Notes under the pieces: generated by a model
Databases searched by the model: none
What the model saw: the letters and a program-made list of their open reading frames with translations, nothing else
What the model was told of the DNA's origin: nothing
In this document: piece after piece, positions 7,561 to 17,711 of the stretch
Position numbering within the stretch: the first letter of the stretch is position 1
How the letters are laid out: each line of letters opens with the position of its first letter
Position numbers and translations under genes: made by a program
DNA from: DASUPK01 sp963833375
GTDB taxonomy: Bacteria; Actinomycetota; Thermoleophilia; Solirubrobacterales; 70-9
Direction: 5' to 3'
Assembly (NCBI GenBank): GCA_963833375.1
Contig: CAWHXR010000007.1
Span: 310,001-374,000 of the forward strand
DNA: 64,000 nt

Positions 7561-9552
7561 ATGGCCAGGAGCAGCAAGGATGCGAGGGCGCGCGCCGGCG
7601 TGACCCGTGATCTGTCGGTTCAGCGACGGGAGCTGCCCGACGCTCCCGGCGTCTACGTCTTCCGCAACAGGGCTGGAGAGGCCCTCTACGTGGGCAAGGC
7701 GAACTCGATCCGCAAGCGGGTGGCGTCGCACTTCGCCGGCAAGGGCGGGGGCCGCGGCTCGGGCATGGGCGGCACCGCCGAGCTGATCGACCGCACGGAC
7801 TCGATCGAGTTCCTGGTCACCCAGAACGAGCCCGAGGCGCTGCTGGCGGAGCAGAGCTTCATCAAGCGCTACCGGCCGCGATTCAACATCCGGCTGCGCG
7901 ACGACAAGTCCTACCCCTACGTGGGCGTCAGCCTCGATGAGGAGTTCCCGCGTGTCTACTTCACGCGTGAGCGCCACCGGCCCAACCGCGCCTACTTCGG
8001 CCCGTTCTCGAGCGCCAAGCGGGTGCGCGAGACCCTCGACCTGCTCGGCAAGCTCTTCCAGTACCGGACCTGCGAGGGAGCGGAGCCCGGCCGCCGCTCC
8101 GGCGTCCCCTGCCTCGATTACTACATCAAGCGCTGCCAGGCCCCCTGCGTCGGCTACATCGACGGCGAGGAGTACCGGCGCAACATCGACCGGATCGTCG
8201 GCTTCCTCTCCGGCCGCTACAAGGAGATCGCCGACGACCTCGAGGACAAGATGCAGGAGGCCGCCGAGGCCCAGGACTTCGAGCGGGCGGCGCTCTTTCG
8301 CGACCGGCTGAACGCGGTCCGGGGGATGATGGAGCGCCAGCAGGTCGCGGGCGGCTCGCTCGGCAGCGCGGACATCATCGGCGTCGCCGTCGAGGCCGGG
8401 GACGCCAACGCCCAGGTCTTTCAGGTCCGCGACGGCGTCCTGGCCGAGCGACAGGGCTTCTACCTCGCCGGCGAGGACGAGAGCGCGGACGGCGATCGCG
8501 ACCCCGGCGAGGTCGCCGAGACTTTCCTGCTCCAGTACTACGGCGCGGCGCCCGCGGTCCCGGGGCGGGTGATCGTCGGGCCCGAGCTCAAGGGGCGCAC
8601 CTCCGTCCTCGCCGAGGCTCTGAGCAGCCAGCGCGACTCGCAGGTCGAGGTTCGGGTCGCCTCGCGCGGGGACCTGCGGCGCCTGCGCGAGCTTGCCGCG
8701 AAGAACGCGAAGCTCGCCCTGGCCCAGGACAAGCTCCGCCGCGAGCACCGCCGCCAGCAGCGGGTCGAGACGCTCGCCTCGCTGCAGGAGGCGCTCGGGC
8801 TCGAGAGGGTGCCCGTCCGGATCGAGGGCTTCGACATCTCGAACCTGGGGGAGACCCACACGGTCGCCTCGATGGTGGTCTTCGAGGGCGGCGCGCCGAA
8901 GAAGTCGGACTACCGCAAGTTCGGGATCCGGGGGGACTTCGACGCCAACGGGAAGCCCGGCCCGGCAGGAACCGGGCCGGCCCCGGACGCGAAGCGGAGC
9001 AGCCGGCCCAATGACGTTGGGGCCATGCAGGAAGTGCTGTCGAGGCGCCTCGGGCGGTACATGCAGCAGGCCGACATCTCGCCGCACGACTCCGACCGCG
9101 ACGCCAGCTTCGCCGCCCTTCCCGACCTGATCGTGATCGACGGCGGCAAGGGCCAGCTCTCGGCCGGCATGAAGGCGCTCGAGCCGCTGCTCGAGCGCGG
9201 CGTCGCGGTGGTCAGCCTCGCCAAGCGGATCGAGGAGGTCTTCGTGCCGGGCCGCTCGGATCCGATCCTGCTCGAGAAGGGCTCGGATGCCCTCCGGATC
9301 CTCCAGCGCGTGCGCGACGAGGCCCATCGGTTCGCAATCACCTTCCACCGCAACCGCCGCGACCGGGCGATGACCGCCTCCGTCCTCGACGGGGTCCGCG
9401 GGGTCGGCCCCGCCCGGAAACGCGCACTGCTCCGCCATTTCGGCTCGCCGGACAGGCTGCTCAGCGCCAGCCGCGAGGAGCTCGAGGCGGTGCCCGGGGT
9501 GCCCGGTAAGCTCGCTCGCGAGATCCACCGGCAACTGCACAGAGCGGGCTGA
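7561..9552 (+). CDS. uvrC: Excinuclease ABC subunit C
   Basis: About 663 residues, normal for UvrC, which makes the incisions in nucleotide excision repair. Domains in order: GIY-YIG nuclease (GVYVFRNRAGEALYVGKANS), the Cys-rich loop (CLDYYIKRCQAPCVGYIDGE), the UvrB-binding UVR segment (EAAEAQDFERAALFRDRL), the RNase H-like endonuclease (GFDISNLGETHTVASMVVFE, VIDGGKGQLSAGMKAL) and C-terminal helix-hairpin-helix motifs (GVRGVGPARKRALLRHFGS). An insertion rich in Pro/Gly (about residues 468-485) lies before the conserved NDVGAMQEVLSRR block and contains a 16-base sequence repeated near tpiA. It overlaps rapZ by one base (TGATG). Confidence 0.97.
   Translation: MARSSKDARARAGVTRDLSVQRRELPDAPGVYVFRNRAGEALYVGKANSIRKRVASHFAGKGGGRGSGMGGTAELIDRTDSIEFLVTQNEPEALLAEQSFIKRYRPRFNIRLRDDKSYPYVGVSLDEEFPRVYFTRERHRPNRAYFGPFSSAKRVRETLDLLGKLFQYRTCEGAEPGRRSGVPCLDYYIKRCQAPCVGYIDGEEYRRNIDRIVGFLSGRYKEIADDLEDKMQEAAEAQDFERAALFRDRLNAVRGMMERQQVAGGSLGSADIIGVAVEAGDANAQVFQVRDGVLAERQGFYLAGEDESADGDRDPGEVAETFLLQYYGAAPAVPGRVIVGPELKGRTSVLAEALSSQRDSQVEVRVASRGDLRRLRELAAKNAKLALAQDKLRREHRRQQRVETLASLQEALGLERVPVRIEGFDISNLGETHTVASMVVFEGGAPKKSDYRKFGIRGDFDANGKPGPAGTGPAPDAKRSSRPNDVGAMQEVLSRRLGRYMQQADISPHDSDRDASFAALPDLIVIDGGKGQLSAGMKALEPLLERGVAVVSLAKRIEEVFVPGRSDPILLEKGSDALRILQRVRDEAHRFAITFHRNRRDRAMTASVLDGVRGVGPARKRALLRHFGSPDRLLSASREELEAVPGVPGKLAREIHRQLHRAG
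8984..8999 (+). repeat. 16-base repeat CGGACGCGAAGCGGAG, copy inside uvrC
   Basis: Identical to 15335-15350 between pgk and tpiA. In uvrC it lies in a Pro/Gly-rich insertion that is not part of the normal family core. Confidence 0.5.
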
Positions 9553-10484
9553 TGCCCAGGAACGCGCCGAACGGAGATGGCGCCGGGCCCAGCGAGAAGC
9601 GGGTCGAGCTCGTGGTGATCACCGGGTACTCCGGCGCCGGCAAGTCCGAGGCGATCGCCGCCTTCGAGGACGGCGGCTACTTCTGCGTCGATAACCTCCC
9701 GCCGCGGATGATCGGCGCGCTTGGCGAGCTCTTCCGCCACGAGGGCAGCGGCGTTCAGCGGGCTGCGGTGGTGACCGACGTGCGCGGCGGCGAGTACTTC
9801 GAGGACCTGCAGGCGGTCCTCGATGAGCTCGGCGCGAGCGGTCTCGAGCTGAAGGTCGTCTTCCTCGAGGCGGATGAGGAGGCGCTACTGCACCGCTACA
9901 AGGAGACCCGCCGCCGCCATCCGCTGGCGCGCAGCGGCCGGATCGTCGACGGGATCCGCGAGGAGCGCGACCTGCTTGCGCCGCTGCGCGAGCGCGCCGA
10001 CGTGGTGATCGACACGACGGCGCTCACCGGCGGCGCCCTCCGCCGGCGCATCGCCACGGAGCTGATCGGCAGGAACGCGCAGGGGAACCAGCTCGCCCTC
10101 ACCATCCTCACCTTCGGCTTCAAGAACGGTCCGCCCTCCGACGCCGATCTGACCCTCGACGTCCGCTTCCTGCCGAACCCGCACTACGTCGACGAGCTGC
10201 GTCCGCTGACCGGGCTCGACGAGCCGGTCAGGGAGTACGTCGAGTCGGGGACCCAGGCGGGTGAGTTCTACGGCCGGCTGATGCCATTGCTCGACTTCCT
10301 GCTGCCCGCCTACGTCGCCGAGGGCAAGCAGCACCTGACGATCGCGGTCGGCTGCACGGGCGGCAGGCACCGGTCGGTCACCGTCGCGGACCGGATCTCC
10401 CGGGAGCTGGGCAGACGGCACGACGTCAAGCTCCAGCTCGTGCACCGCGACGTCGAGCTCGAGCCTCGGCCCGCAGCCCGGTAG
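9552..10484 (+). CDS. rapZ: RapZ-family nucleotide-binding protein
   Basis: 310 residues. The N-terminal P-loop GYSGAGKSEA (about residues 23-32) is followed by DGGYFCVDNLPPRMI and the Walker-B-like VVFLEADEEAL. The C-terminal half has the family block GCTGGRHRSVTVADRI. RapZ in Proteobacteria adapts a small RNA to RNase E. In Gram-positive bacteria the orthologue (YvcJ) sits with yvcK and whiA and its role is less clear. Here it is translationally coupled to uvrC, but yvcK and whiA do not follow. Confidence 0.95.
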   Translation: MPRNAPNGDGAGPSEKRVELVVITGYSGAGKSEAIAAFEDGGYFCVDNLPPRMIGALGELFRHEGSGVQRAAVVTDVRGGEYFEDLQAVLDELGASGLELKVVFLEADEEALLHRYKETRRRHPLARSGRIVDGIREERDLLAPLRERADVVIDTTALTGGALRRRIATELIGRNAQGNQLALTILTFGFKNGPPSDADLTLDVRFLPNPHYVDELRPLTGLDEPVREYVESGTQAGEFYGRLMPLLDFLLPAYVAEGKQHLTIAVGCTGGRHRSVTVADRISRELGRRHDVKLQLVHRDVELEPRPAAR

Positions 10485-10786
10485 GGTTGCGGCCGATTCG
10501 GCGGCGGTGTTCGTGGCCGCCGGTTGCGCCGGTTGTGTGGGCCGTTCATGGCGAAGCCAGCAGCACGAGACCGAGCGCCTGCACGGCCTGCTCGTGGGAG
10601 TCGAGATGTGCCAGCTCGGTGGCTTCGCCTTAGTCGACCTCGAACGAGTGGCTGAATTCCTCGCCAGTTCCCGACGTAGGAGTCGCTTCACGACCTCGGC
10701 CGTGTCGCTTTCCATCGAGTTGAGTATCCCAGTGCCCCCGGGGCCTCGGTGGCGCGGGCGGGGCCGACACCTAGAATCGCGCGGCG
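10485..10786. other. Intergenic stretch after rapZ with a possible decayed small gene
   Basis: No convincing intact gene is seen in these 302 bases. On the minus strand, an ATG at 10715 opens MESDTAEVVKRLLRRE, after which protein-like sequence continues only in another frame and meets stops. This could be a remnant of a small gene. The right end holds the promoter of the ABC exporter. Confidence 0.35.
10772..10777 (+). promoter_or_regulatory. -10 hexamer TAGAAT before the ABC exporter
   Basis: TAGAAT ends 9 bases before the ATG at 10787; leaderless or nearly so. Confidence 0.45.
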
Positions 10787-11728
10787 ATGCCCTCCGACCC
10801 AGTGATCAGCATCAAAGGGCTGCGCAAGTCCTACGGCGAGCTGGAGGCTGTCCGGGGGATCGATCTCGAGGTCGACGCGGGGGAGATCTTCGCCTTCCTC
10901 GGCCCGAACGGGGCCGGGAAGACGACCACGGTCGAGATCCTCGAGGGGTACCGGACGCGCAGTGGGGGAGAGGTCAGCGTCCTGGGCACGGATCCCCAGA
11001 GTGCTGACCGCGCCTGGCGCCAGCGGGTCGGCTTCGTGCTGCAGGAGTGCCGCTTGGTCGGTGAGCTCACCCCGCGCGAGGCGATGGAGCAGTACGCCGG
11101 CTACTACGAGTCGCCGCGGGACGTGGATGAGACCGTGAACCTGGTGGGCCTCGCCGACAAGGCCGACGTCCGGACCTCGAAGCTGTCCGGCGGCCAGCAG
11201 AGGCGGCTCGACGTGGCGCTGGCGCTGATCGGCGACCCGGAGCTGCTCTTCCTCGATGAGCCCACGACCGGCTTCGATCCCTCGGCACGGCGCCAGGCAT
11301 GGGACGTGATCGGCGGCCTCCGCAGCCTCGGCAAGACCGTCTTCCTCACCACCCACTACATGGACGAGGCGCAGGCCCTGGCGGACCGCGTCGCGATCAT
11401 CTCCGCCGGGCGGATCGTCGCCATCGGCAGGCCCGAGGACCTGGGGGGCAACGGCGAGGCGCGAACCGAGATCAGCTTCAGGCTGCCGAGCGGCGTCGGT
11501 GCCCAGGATCTGCCCGAGGCCGTCCGGGCGACCGCTCGGATCGCCGCCGGGACCGTCTCCCTGAGCGCGGACGATCCGGTTCCGATGCTCCGCGAACTCA
11601 CCAACTGGGCGAGCGAGCGCGGCGTCGGCTTGCCGGCGCTGCAGGTGCGGCGCCCGAGCCTCGAGGACGTCTATCTGGAGCTGACCGAGGCGGCCGGGGC
11701 GGACGGAGCAGGGGGGGCGTCCGCGTGA
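10787..11728 (+). CDS. ABC exporter ATP-binding protein (DrrA-like)
   Basis: 313 residues. Walker A is GPNGAGKTTT (about residues 42-51), the signature is SGGQQRRLDVALALIGDP, Walker B with catalytic Glu is LLFLDEPTTGFDP, and the switch His lies in FLTTHYMDEA. A C-terminal extension follows, as in the daunorubicin-resistance DrrA/ABC-2 group. It pairs with the membrane subunit encoded next, overlapping it by four bases (GTGA). It probably exports a drug, lipid or polysaccharide precursor; the substrate is unknown. Confidence 0.93.
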   Translation: MPSDPVISIKGLRKSYGELEAVRGIDLEVDAGEIFAFLGPNGAGKTTTVEILEGYRTRSGGEVSVLGTDPQSADRAWRQRVGFVLQECRLVGELTPREAMEQYAGYYESPRDVDETVNLVGLADKADVRTSKLSGGQQRRLDVALALIGDPELLFLDEPTTGFDPSARRQAWDVIGGLRSLGKTVFLTTHYMDEAQALADRVAIISAGRIVAIGRPEDLGGNGEARTEISFRLPSGVGAQDLPEAVRATARIAAGTVSLSADDPVPMLRELTNWASERGVGLPALQVRRPSLEDVYLELTEAAGADGAGGASA

Positions 11729-12492
11729 GCGGGGTCGCGGTTGTCCTGCACCAGTTCCGCTTCGACCAGAAGGTCTTCTGGCGGAATCCCGCGGCGGTCT
11801 TCTTCACGGCGGCCCTGCCGCTGATCTTCCTGTTGATGCTCGCGACGCTCTTCAAGAACAACGAGATCTCCGGCCTCAACGTCAAGGGAGCGACCTACTA
11901 CGTGCCGGCGATCATCTCCCTGGCCGTGATCTCCGGGACCACGGTGAAGCTGGCGACGAACCTCCCCGCCGAGCGGGAGGCAGGTCAGCTCAAGCGAGTG
12001 CGGGGCACGCCGCTCCCTCCGGCGGCCTTCGTCGCCGGCCGGGTCGGGAACTCCCTGGTGATCTCGGTGATCATCGTCGCCCTGGTCAGCGTCATCGGCG
12101 CGCTCGTCTATGGGGTGACGATCCCCACCCGCACGATGCCCGCGATGCTGGTCACGCTCGCGGTCGGCGCCTTCTCGTTCTCGTGCCTTGGGTTCGCGCT
12201 CGCCGCGGTGATCCCGACGGCGGACGCCGCCCCTGCCGTAACCAACGCCACCGTGCTGCCGCTCTACTTCCTGTCAGGTGTCTTCATCCCTCAAAACGAG
12301 ATTCCGAATGGTGTCCTCAACTTCGCCGATGCATTCCCGATTCGCAATTTCTTCGAGGCCATGTTCACGGCCTGGGACCCGAACACCACCGGTGCCGGCT
12401 TCGAGTGGGGCCACCTGGCCGTCGTCGCGGCGTGGGGCCTGTTCGGCCTCGTCATAGCGGTTCGCTTCTTTCGCTGGGAGCCGCGGCGCTGA
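11725..12492 (+). CDS. ABC-2 type exporter permease (DrrB-like)
   Basis: 255 residues from a GTG that overlaps the ATPase stop. There are six predicted membrane segments. The region between segments 1 and 2 carries the ABC-2 family block EREAGQLKRVRGTPLPPAAF, and a later block reads LPLYFLSGVFIPQNEIP. The cytoplasmic N-terminus (HQFRFDQKVFWRNPAA) is typical. With the upstream ATPase it makes a two-gene exporter of the daunorubicin-resistance type. The operon sits where yvcK-whiA are often found. Confidence 0.92.
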   Translation: MSGVAVVLHQFRFDQKVFWRNPAAVFFTAALPLIFLLMLATLFKNNEISGLNVKGATYYVPAIISLAVISGTTVKLATNLPAEREAGQLKRVRGTPLPPAAFVAGRVGNSLVISVIIVALVSVIGALVYGVTIPTRTMPAMLVTLAVGAFSFSCLGFALAAVIPTADAAPAVTNATVLPLYFLSGVFIPQNEIPNGVLNFADAFPIRNFFEAMFTAWDPNTTGAGFEWGHLAVVAAWGLFGLVIAVRFFRWEPRR

Positions 12493-12600
12493 CGCCGTCT
12501 CAGGTCCGCCCTGTAAGGTGCTTTCCGAAGGTCAGCCGCGCAAGGGAGGGGCAGCCAATCCGCGCGCGGCGGATCCGTCTCGATCCATCATCCCCCGCCG

Positions 12601-12966
12601 ATGCTGAACTACGCCGCCGTCAAAGTCTCCGACCTCGAACGCAGTGGCGCCTTCTACGACTCCATCCTGGCGCCGCTCGGCTGGCGCCGCCAGGAGGCTC
12701 CGGCCAACTCGATCAGCTGGGGGCTGATCAAGGCCGAGTTCTTCATCGAGCTCTCCGACTCCCAGCGGCCCGGCTACGGGCTGATCTCCTTCCCGGCGAA
12801 GAGCATTCCCGCGGTCAAGGCCTCGTTCGAGTCCGGCTCGGCGCACGGCGGCGATCCTGTGGCCGAGCCGGGAAGCGCCGCCTCGTTCGGCCGCGGCACG
12901 TACGCGTGCCGCCTCACGGATCCCGACGGGTACCTGGTCGAGGTCTGCGTCGCCCACGACCGCTAG
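12601..12966 (+). CDS. VOC-family (glyoxalase/dioxygenase fold) protein
   Basis: 121 residues, one pair of beta-alpha-beta-beta-beta modules: YAAVKVSDLERSGAFYDSIL at the start, and CRLTDPDGYLVEVC near the end carrying the usual metal-binding Glu. Members include glyoxalase I, fosfomycin-resistance proteins and dioxygenases; the substrate cannot be inferred. It is probably transcribed alone; a GTGCT/AGCAC hairpin at 12981-12991 follows it. Confidence 0.82.
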   Translation: MLNYAAVKVSDLERSGAFYDSILAPLGWRRQEAPANSISWGLIKAEFFIELSDSQRPGYGLISFPAKSIPAVKASFESGSAHGGDPVAEPGSAASFGRGTYACRLTDPDGYLVEVCVAHDR

Positions 12967-13064
12967 GCCCGGCGATCTACGTGCTCAGCACGGGGGCGGG
13001 CCTCGCCCGAGGGCGATAATTTGAGTACCCACATCAACTCGCGGATCCCCTAGGAGGACTTCAA

Positions 13065-14079
13065 ATGGCAGTCAAGGTGGGAATCAACGGCTTCGGGCGA
13101 ATCGGCCGGAATCTGTTCCGGGCGGCTCACGAATCCGGCGCGGATCTCGAGTTCGCTGCGGTCAACGACCTGATCGACGCCGAGATGATTGCCCACCTGC
13201 TCAAATACGACTCGATCCTGGGTCGCTTCCCGGGCGAGATCGAGGTCTCGAGCGGCGGCGTCACGGTCGACGGCAAGGAACTCAAGGTCCTGAACGAGAA
13301 GGATCCGGCGGCGCTTCCCTGGGGCGACCTCGGCGTCGAGGTCGTGATCGAGTCCACCGGGCTGTTCACCAAGCGCGAGGGCGCCGAGAAGCACCTGGAG
13401 GCCGGCGCCAAGAAGGTGGTCATCTCCGCGCCCGCCACCGATCCGGACATCACGGTCGTGCTCGGCGTCAACTTCGAGTCCGACTACGACGCGGAGAAGC
13501 ACAACATCATCTCCAACGCCTCCTGCACCACCAACTGCCTGGCCCCGGTGGCGAAGGTGCTGAACGACACGGTCGGCATCGAGCGGGGGCTGATGACCAC
13601 GATCCACGCCTACACGGCCGACCAGCGGCTTCAGGACATGCCCCACAAGGACAAGCGCCGGGCGCGCGCCGCGGCCATCAACCTGATCCCCACCAGCACG
13701 GGAGCGGCCAAGGCGATCGGCCTGGTGCTGCCGGACCTGCAGGGCAAGCTCAACGGCATGGCAGTCCGCGCGCCCGTGATCACCGGATCGCTGGTCGACC
13801 TGGTCTGCGACCTGTCGAAGGAGACCAGCAGCGAGGAGATCAACGCGGCGATGAAGGAGGCCGCGGACGGCCCCCTGAACGGGATCCTCAAGTACACCGA
13901 GGACCCGATCGTCTCCACGGACATCGTCACCGATGCGCACTCGTCGGTCTTCGACGCCGAGCAGACCAGGGTGGTTGACGGTACCTTCGTCAAGCTGCTC
14001 TCCTGGTACGACAATGAGTGGGGCTACGCCAACCGCTGCGTCGAGCTGGCGGAGAAGGTGCTGCAGCCGGCGACGGTCG

Positions 14080-14087
<8 letters not shown>
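13065..14087 (+). CDS. gap: Glyceraldehyde-3-phosphate dehydrogenase
   Basis: 340 residues. The NAD-binding start is GINGFGRIGRNLFRAA, the catalytic Cys is in SNASCTTNCLAPVAKV, and the C-terminal block is WYDNEWGYANR. The enzyme oxidises glyceraldehyde 3-phosphate to 1,3-bisphosphoglycerate. An AGGAGG site lies 7-8 bases before the ATG and a GATAAT -10 candidate is at 13015-13020. It opens the glycolytic run gap-pgk-tpiA-gpmI, overlapping pgk by 8 bases, so the four are probably co-expressed. Confidence 0.97.
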
Positions 14088-15327
<1,240 letters not shown>

Positions 15328-15334
15328 GCACCCG

Positions 15335-15350
15335 CGGACGCGAAGCGGAG
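15335..15350 (+). repeat. 16-base repeat CGGACGCGAAGCGGAG between pgk and tpiA
   Basis: Identical to 8984-8999 in uvrC. It fills most of the 36-base gap between pgk and tpiA. Confidence 0.5.
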
Positions 15351-15363
15351 GAGGCGTCGACTG

Positions 15364-16113
15364 ATGCGCACCCCGGTGCTCGCCGCCAACTGGAAGATGT
15401 ACAAGACGACCGAGGAGACCGAGAGCTTCCTCGCCGACTTCCTGCCGCGCGTCCCCGAGTCGGGCCCGGAGGTCGTGGTCTGCCCGCCCTTCCTGTCGCT
15501 GAAGACGGCGGTCGAGCACTGCGCGCAGAGCCCGGTCCGGGTGGCCGCCCAGAACATGCATGAGGAGGCCGAGGGCGCCTTCACCGGGGAGGTCTCGGCG
15601 CCGATGCTGGTCGAGCTCGGCGTGGACGGCGTGATCCTCGGCCACTCGGAGCGCCGCCAGTACTTCGCCGAGAGCGACGAGGCCCTGGCGCGCAAGGTGC
15701 CGGTGGCGCTCGGAGCGGGCCTGCAGCCGATCCTCTGCGTCGGGGAGAACGAGTCGCAGCGCGACTCCGACGAGACCGAGGGAATCCTCACCCGCCAGAT
15801 CGAGGCCGACCTCTCCGAGGTCCCGGAGGACCGGCTGGGCGACGTGGTGATCGCGTACGAGCCGATCTGGGCGATCGGGACGGGCCGCACGGCGACGCCC
15901 GAGCAGGCGCAGGAGGCGATCGCGCTGATCCGGGGCCTGGTCGAGCGCCACTCGAGCGAGGCGGCCGCGGCGATCCGCATCCTCTATGGCGGCTCGGTCA
16001 AGCCGGGCAACGCCGCCGAGCTGATCTCGAAGCCCGATGTCGACGGCGCGCTGGTGGGCGGCGCCAGCCTCGACCCCGCGGACTTCGCGGCGATCGTCGA
16101 AGCCGCCGCCTGA
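15364..16113 (+). CDS. tpiA: Triosephosphate isomerase
   Basis: 249 residues, normal length. Substrate and catalytic blocks are all present: AANWKMYK (Asn, Lys), GHSERRQYF (electrophilic His), AYEPIWAIGTG (base Glu) and ILYGGSVKPGNA (phosphate loop). It interconverts dihydroxyacetone phosphate and glyceraldehyde 3-phosphate. It lies third in the glycolytic run, 36 bases after pgk with a GGAGGAGGCG-type site before the ATG, and overlaps gpmI by one base. Confidence 0.97.
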   Translation: MRTPVLAANWKMYKTTEETESFLADFLPRVPESGPEVVVCPPFLSLKTAVEHCAQSPVRVAAQNMHEEAEGAFTGEVSAPMLVELGVDGVILGHSERRQYFAESDEALARKVPVALGAGLQPILCVGENESQRDSDETEGILTRQIEADLSEVPEDRLGDVVIAYEPIWAIGTGRTATPEQAQEAIALIRGLVERHSSEAAAAIRILYGGSVKPGNAAELISKPDVDGALVGGASLDPADFAAIVEAAA

Positions 16114-17672
16114 TGAGCCCGCTTCCCGCCGGGCCCACGACCGTGCCGGTGCCGTCACTGGCGCTGGTGATCCTGGACGGCTGGGGCATCGCTCCCGAGG
16201 GCCCCGGCAACGCCGTCTCGCAGGCGCGCACGCCCGTCTTCGACGAGCTCTGGGGCAGCTATCCGCACACCACCCTGTCGACCTCCGGCCACGACGTGGG
16301 CCTGCCCGACGGCCAGATGGGCAACTCCGAGGTCGGCCACCTCAACCTCGGCGCGGGCGCGGTCGTGAAGCAGGACCTCGCCCGGATCGACGACGCCGTC
16401 GTCGACGGCAGCTTCTTCGAGAACCCCGCCCTGCGCGCCGCCTGCGGCTCCGCCCGCGAGTCCCGCCGCGGCCGCCTGCACGCGATCGCGCTGGTCTCGG
16501 ACGGCGGCGTGCACTCCGGCTGGGAGCACATCGAGGCCGTGATCGAGCTGGCCGGGGAGGAGGGTGTCTCGGACCTGGTCCTGCATGCGCTCACCGACGG
16601 CAGGGACACCCTTCCGCACAACGGCGCCGGCTACGTGGAGGAGGTCGAGCGCTGGCTTCGCCACACCGGCCGCATCGGCACGGTCTCCGGCCGCTACTGG
16701 GGAATGGACCGCGACCGCCGCTGGGACCGGACCAAGCGCGCCTACGACGCGATCGTCCACGCCAAGGCGCCGCGGGTCGACTCCGCCGTCCAGGCGATCC
16801 GCGACTCCTACGAGCGCGACGTCACGGATGAGTTCATCGAGCCGGTGGTGATCGGCGACTTCGACGGAGCGGACCCCGACGAGCCGTTCATCTTCGTCAA
16901 CTTCCGCCCGGACCGGGCCCGGCAGTTGACCCGCGCGCTCGGCGAGCTCGACTTCGACGAGTTCGACCGCGGGCGCGCCGCGCCCTTCGAGGTGACGACG
17001 ATGACCGAGTACCACCACGGCTGGCCCTATCCGGTCGCCTTCCCGCCGCGCGAGCCGGACACCACGATCGCCGAGGTGATCGCGGAGCGGGGTGACCGCC
17101 AGCTCCACGTGGCCGAGACCGAGAAGTACGCGCACGTCACCTACTTCTTCAACGGCGGCCGCGAGCAGGAGTGGAGCGGGGAGGAGCGCTTCCTGGCCGA
17201 CTCGCCCCGCGACGTCCCCACCTACGACCACAAGCCGCAGATGAGCGCCGAGGCGGCCGCGCACCTGTTCACCGAGCACTGGAGCGCCGACGGCTATCGC
17301 TTCGGGATCATCAATTTCGCCAACCCGGACATGGTCGGCCACACCGGCGTGATCCCGGCCGCGGTCGCCGCGGTGGAGGAGGTCGACACCCGGCTCGGCG
17401 AGGTGGTCGCGGCCGTGCACGCAAAGGGCGGCGCGCTGGTCATCACCGCCGACCACGGCAACTGCGAGCAGATGCTCGAGCCGGACGGCTCGCCCAACAC
17501 CGCCCACTCGACCAATCCGGTGCCGCTGATCGTCACCGCCGAGGGGATCGAGCTGCGCGACGGGGGGATCCTCGCCGACGTCGCGCCGACGGCCCTCGAG
17601 CTGCTCGGCATCCCCCAGCCCGAGGCGATGACCGCCCGCAGCCTGCGCGCCCGGGGCCCCTCACAGACTTGA
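16113..17672 (+). CDS. gpmI: 2,3-bisphosphoglycerate-independent phosphoglycerate mutase
   Basis: 519 residues of the alkaline-phosphatase superfamily iPGM. Metal and active-site blocks: VILDGWGIAPEGPGNAV, GLPDGQMGNSEVGHLNLGAG with the phospho-Ser, LHALTDGRDT, FVNFRPDRARQLTRAL, FANPDMVGHTG and VITADHGNCEQM. It interconverts 3- and 2-phosphoglycerate using Mn or similar metals. The start overlaps the tpiA stop (TGATG). Its stop codon is embedded in the -35 box of the hsp20 promoter. Confidence 0.97.
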   Translation: MSPLPAGPTTVPVPSLALVILDGWGIAPEGPGNAVSQARTPVFDELWGSYPHTTLSTSGHDVGLPDGQMGNSEVGHLNLGAGAVVKQDLARIDDAVVDGSFFENPALRAACGSARESRRGRLHAIALVSDGGVHSGWEHIEAVIELAGEEGVSDLVLHALTDGRDTLPHNGAGYVEEVERWLRHTGRIGTVSGRYWGMDRDRRWDRTKRAYDAIVHAKAPRVDSAVQAIRDSYERDVTDEFIEPVVIGDFDGADPDEPFIFVNFRPDRARQLTRALGELDFDEFDRGRAAPFEVTTMTEYHHGWPYPVAFPPREPDTTIAEVIAERGDRQLHVAETEKYAHVTYFFNGGREQEWSGEERFLADSPRDVPTYDHKPQMSAEAAAHLFTEHWSADGYRFGIINFANPDMVGHTGVIPAAVAAVEEVDTRLGEVVAAVHAKGGALVITADHGNCEQMLEPDGSPNTAHSTNPVPLIVTAEGIELRDGGILADVAPTALELLGIPQPEAMTARSLRARGPSQT

Positions 17673-17697
17673 CAGTTAGTGACTCAGGTTTTATGAT
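17668..17697 (+). promoter_or_regulatory. hsp20 promoter with a HAIR-type (HspR) operator
   Basis: TTGACA (17669-17674), 17 bases, then TATGAT (17692-17697) is a near-consensus housekeeping promoter. Superimposed is CTTGACA-N7-ACTCAGG (17668-17688), which matches the HspR-associated inverted repeat CTTGAGT-N7-ACTCAAG at 11 of 14 positions with the exact spacing. Binding of HspR here would block the -35 and spacer, so hsp20 is probably derepressed on heat shock. Confidence 0.7.
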
Positions 17698-17711
17698 GCC
17701 TTTCTGATAAC

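Noticed and set aside
10787..12492. CcmAB heme exporter
   Set aside because: The ATPase has a DrrA-like C-terminal extension and the permease has ABC-2 drug-exporter motifs, so it does not complete the Ccm set.
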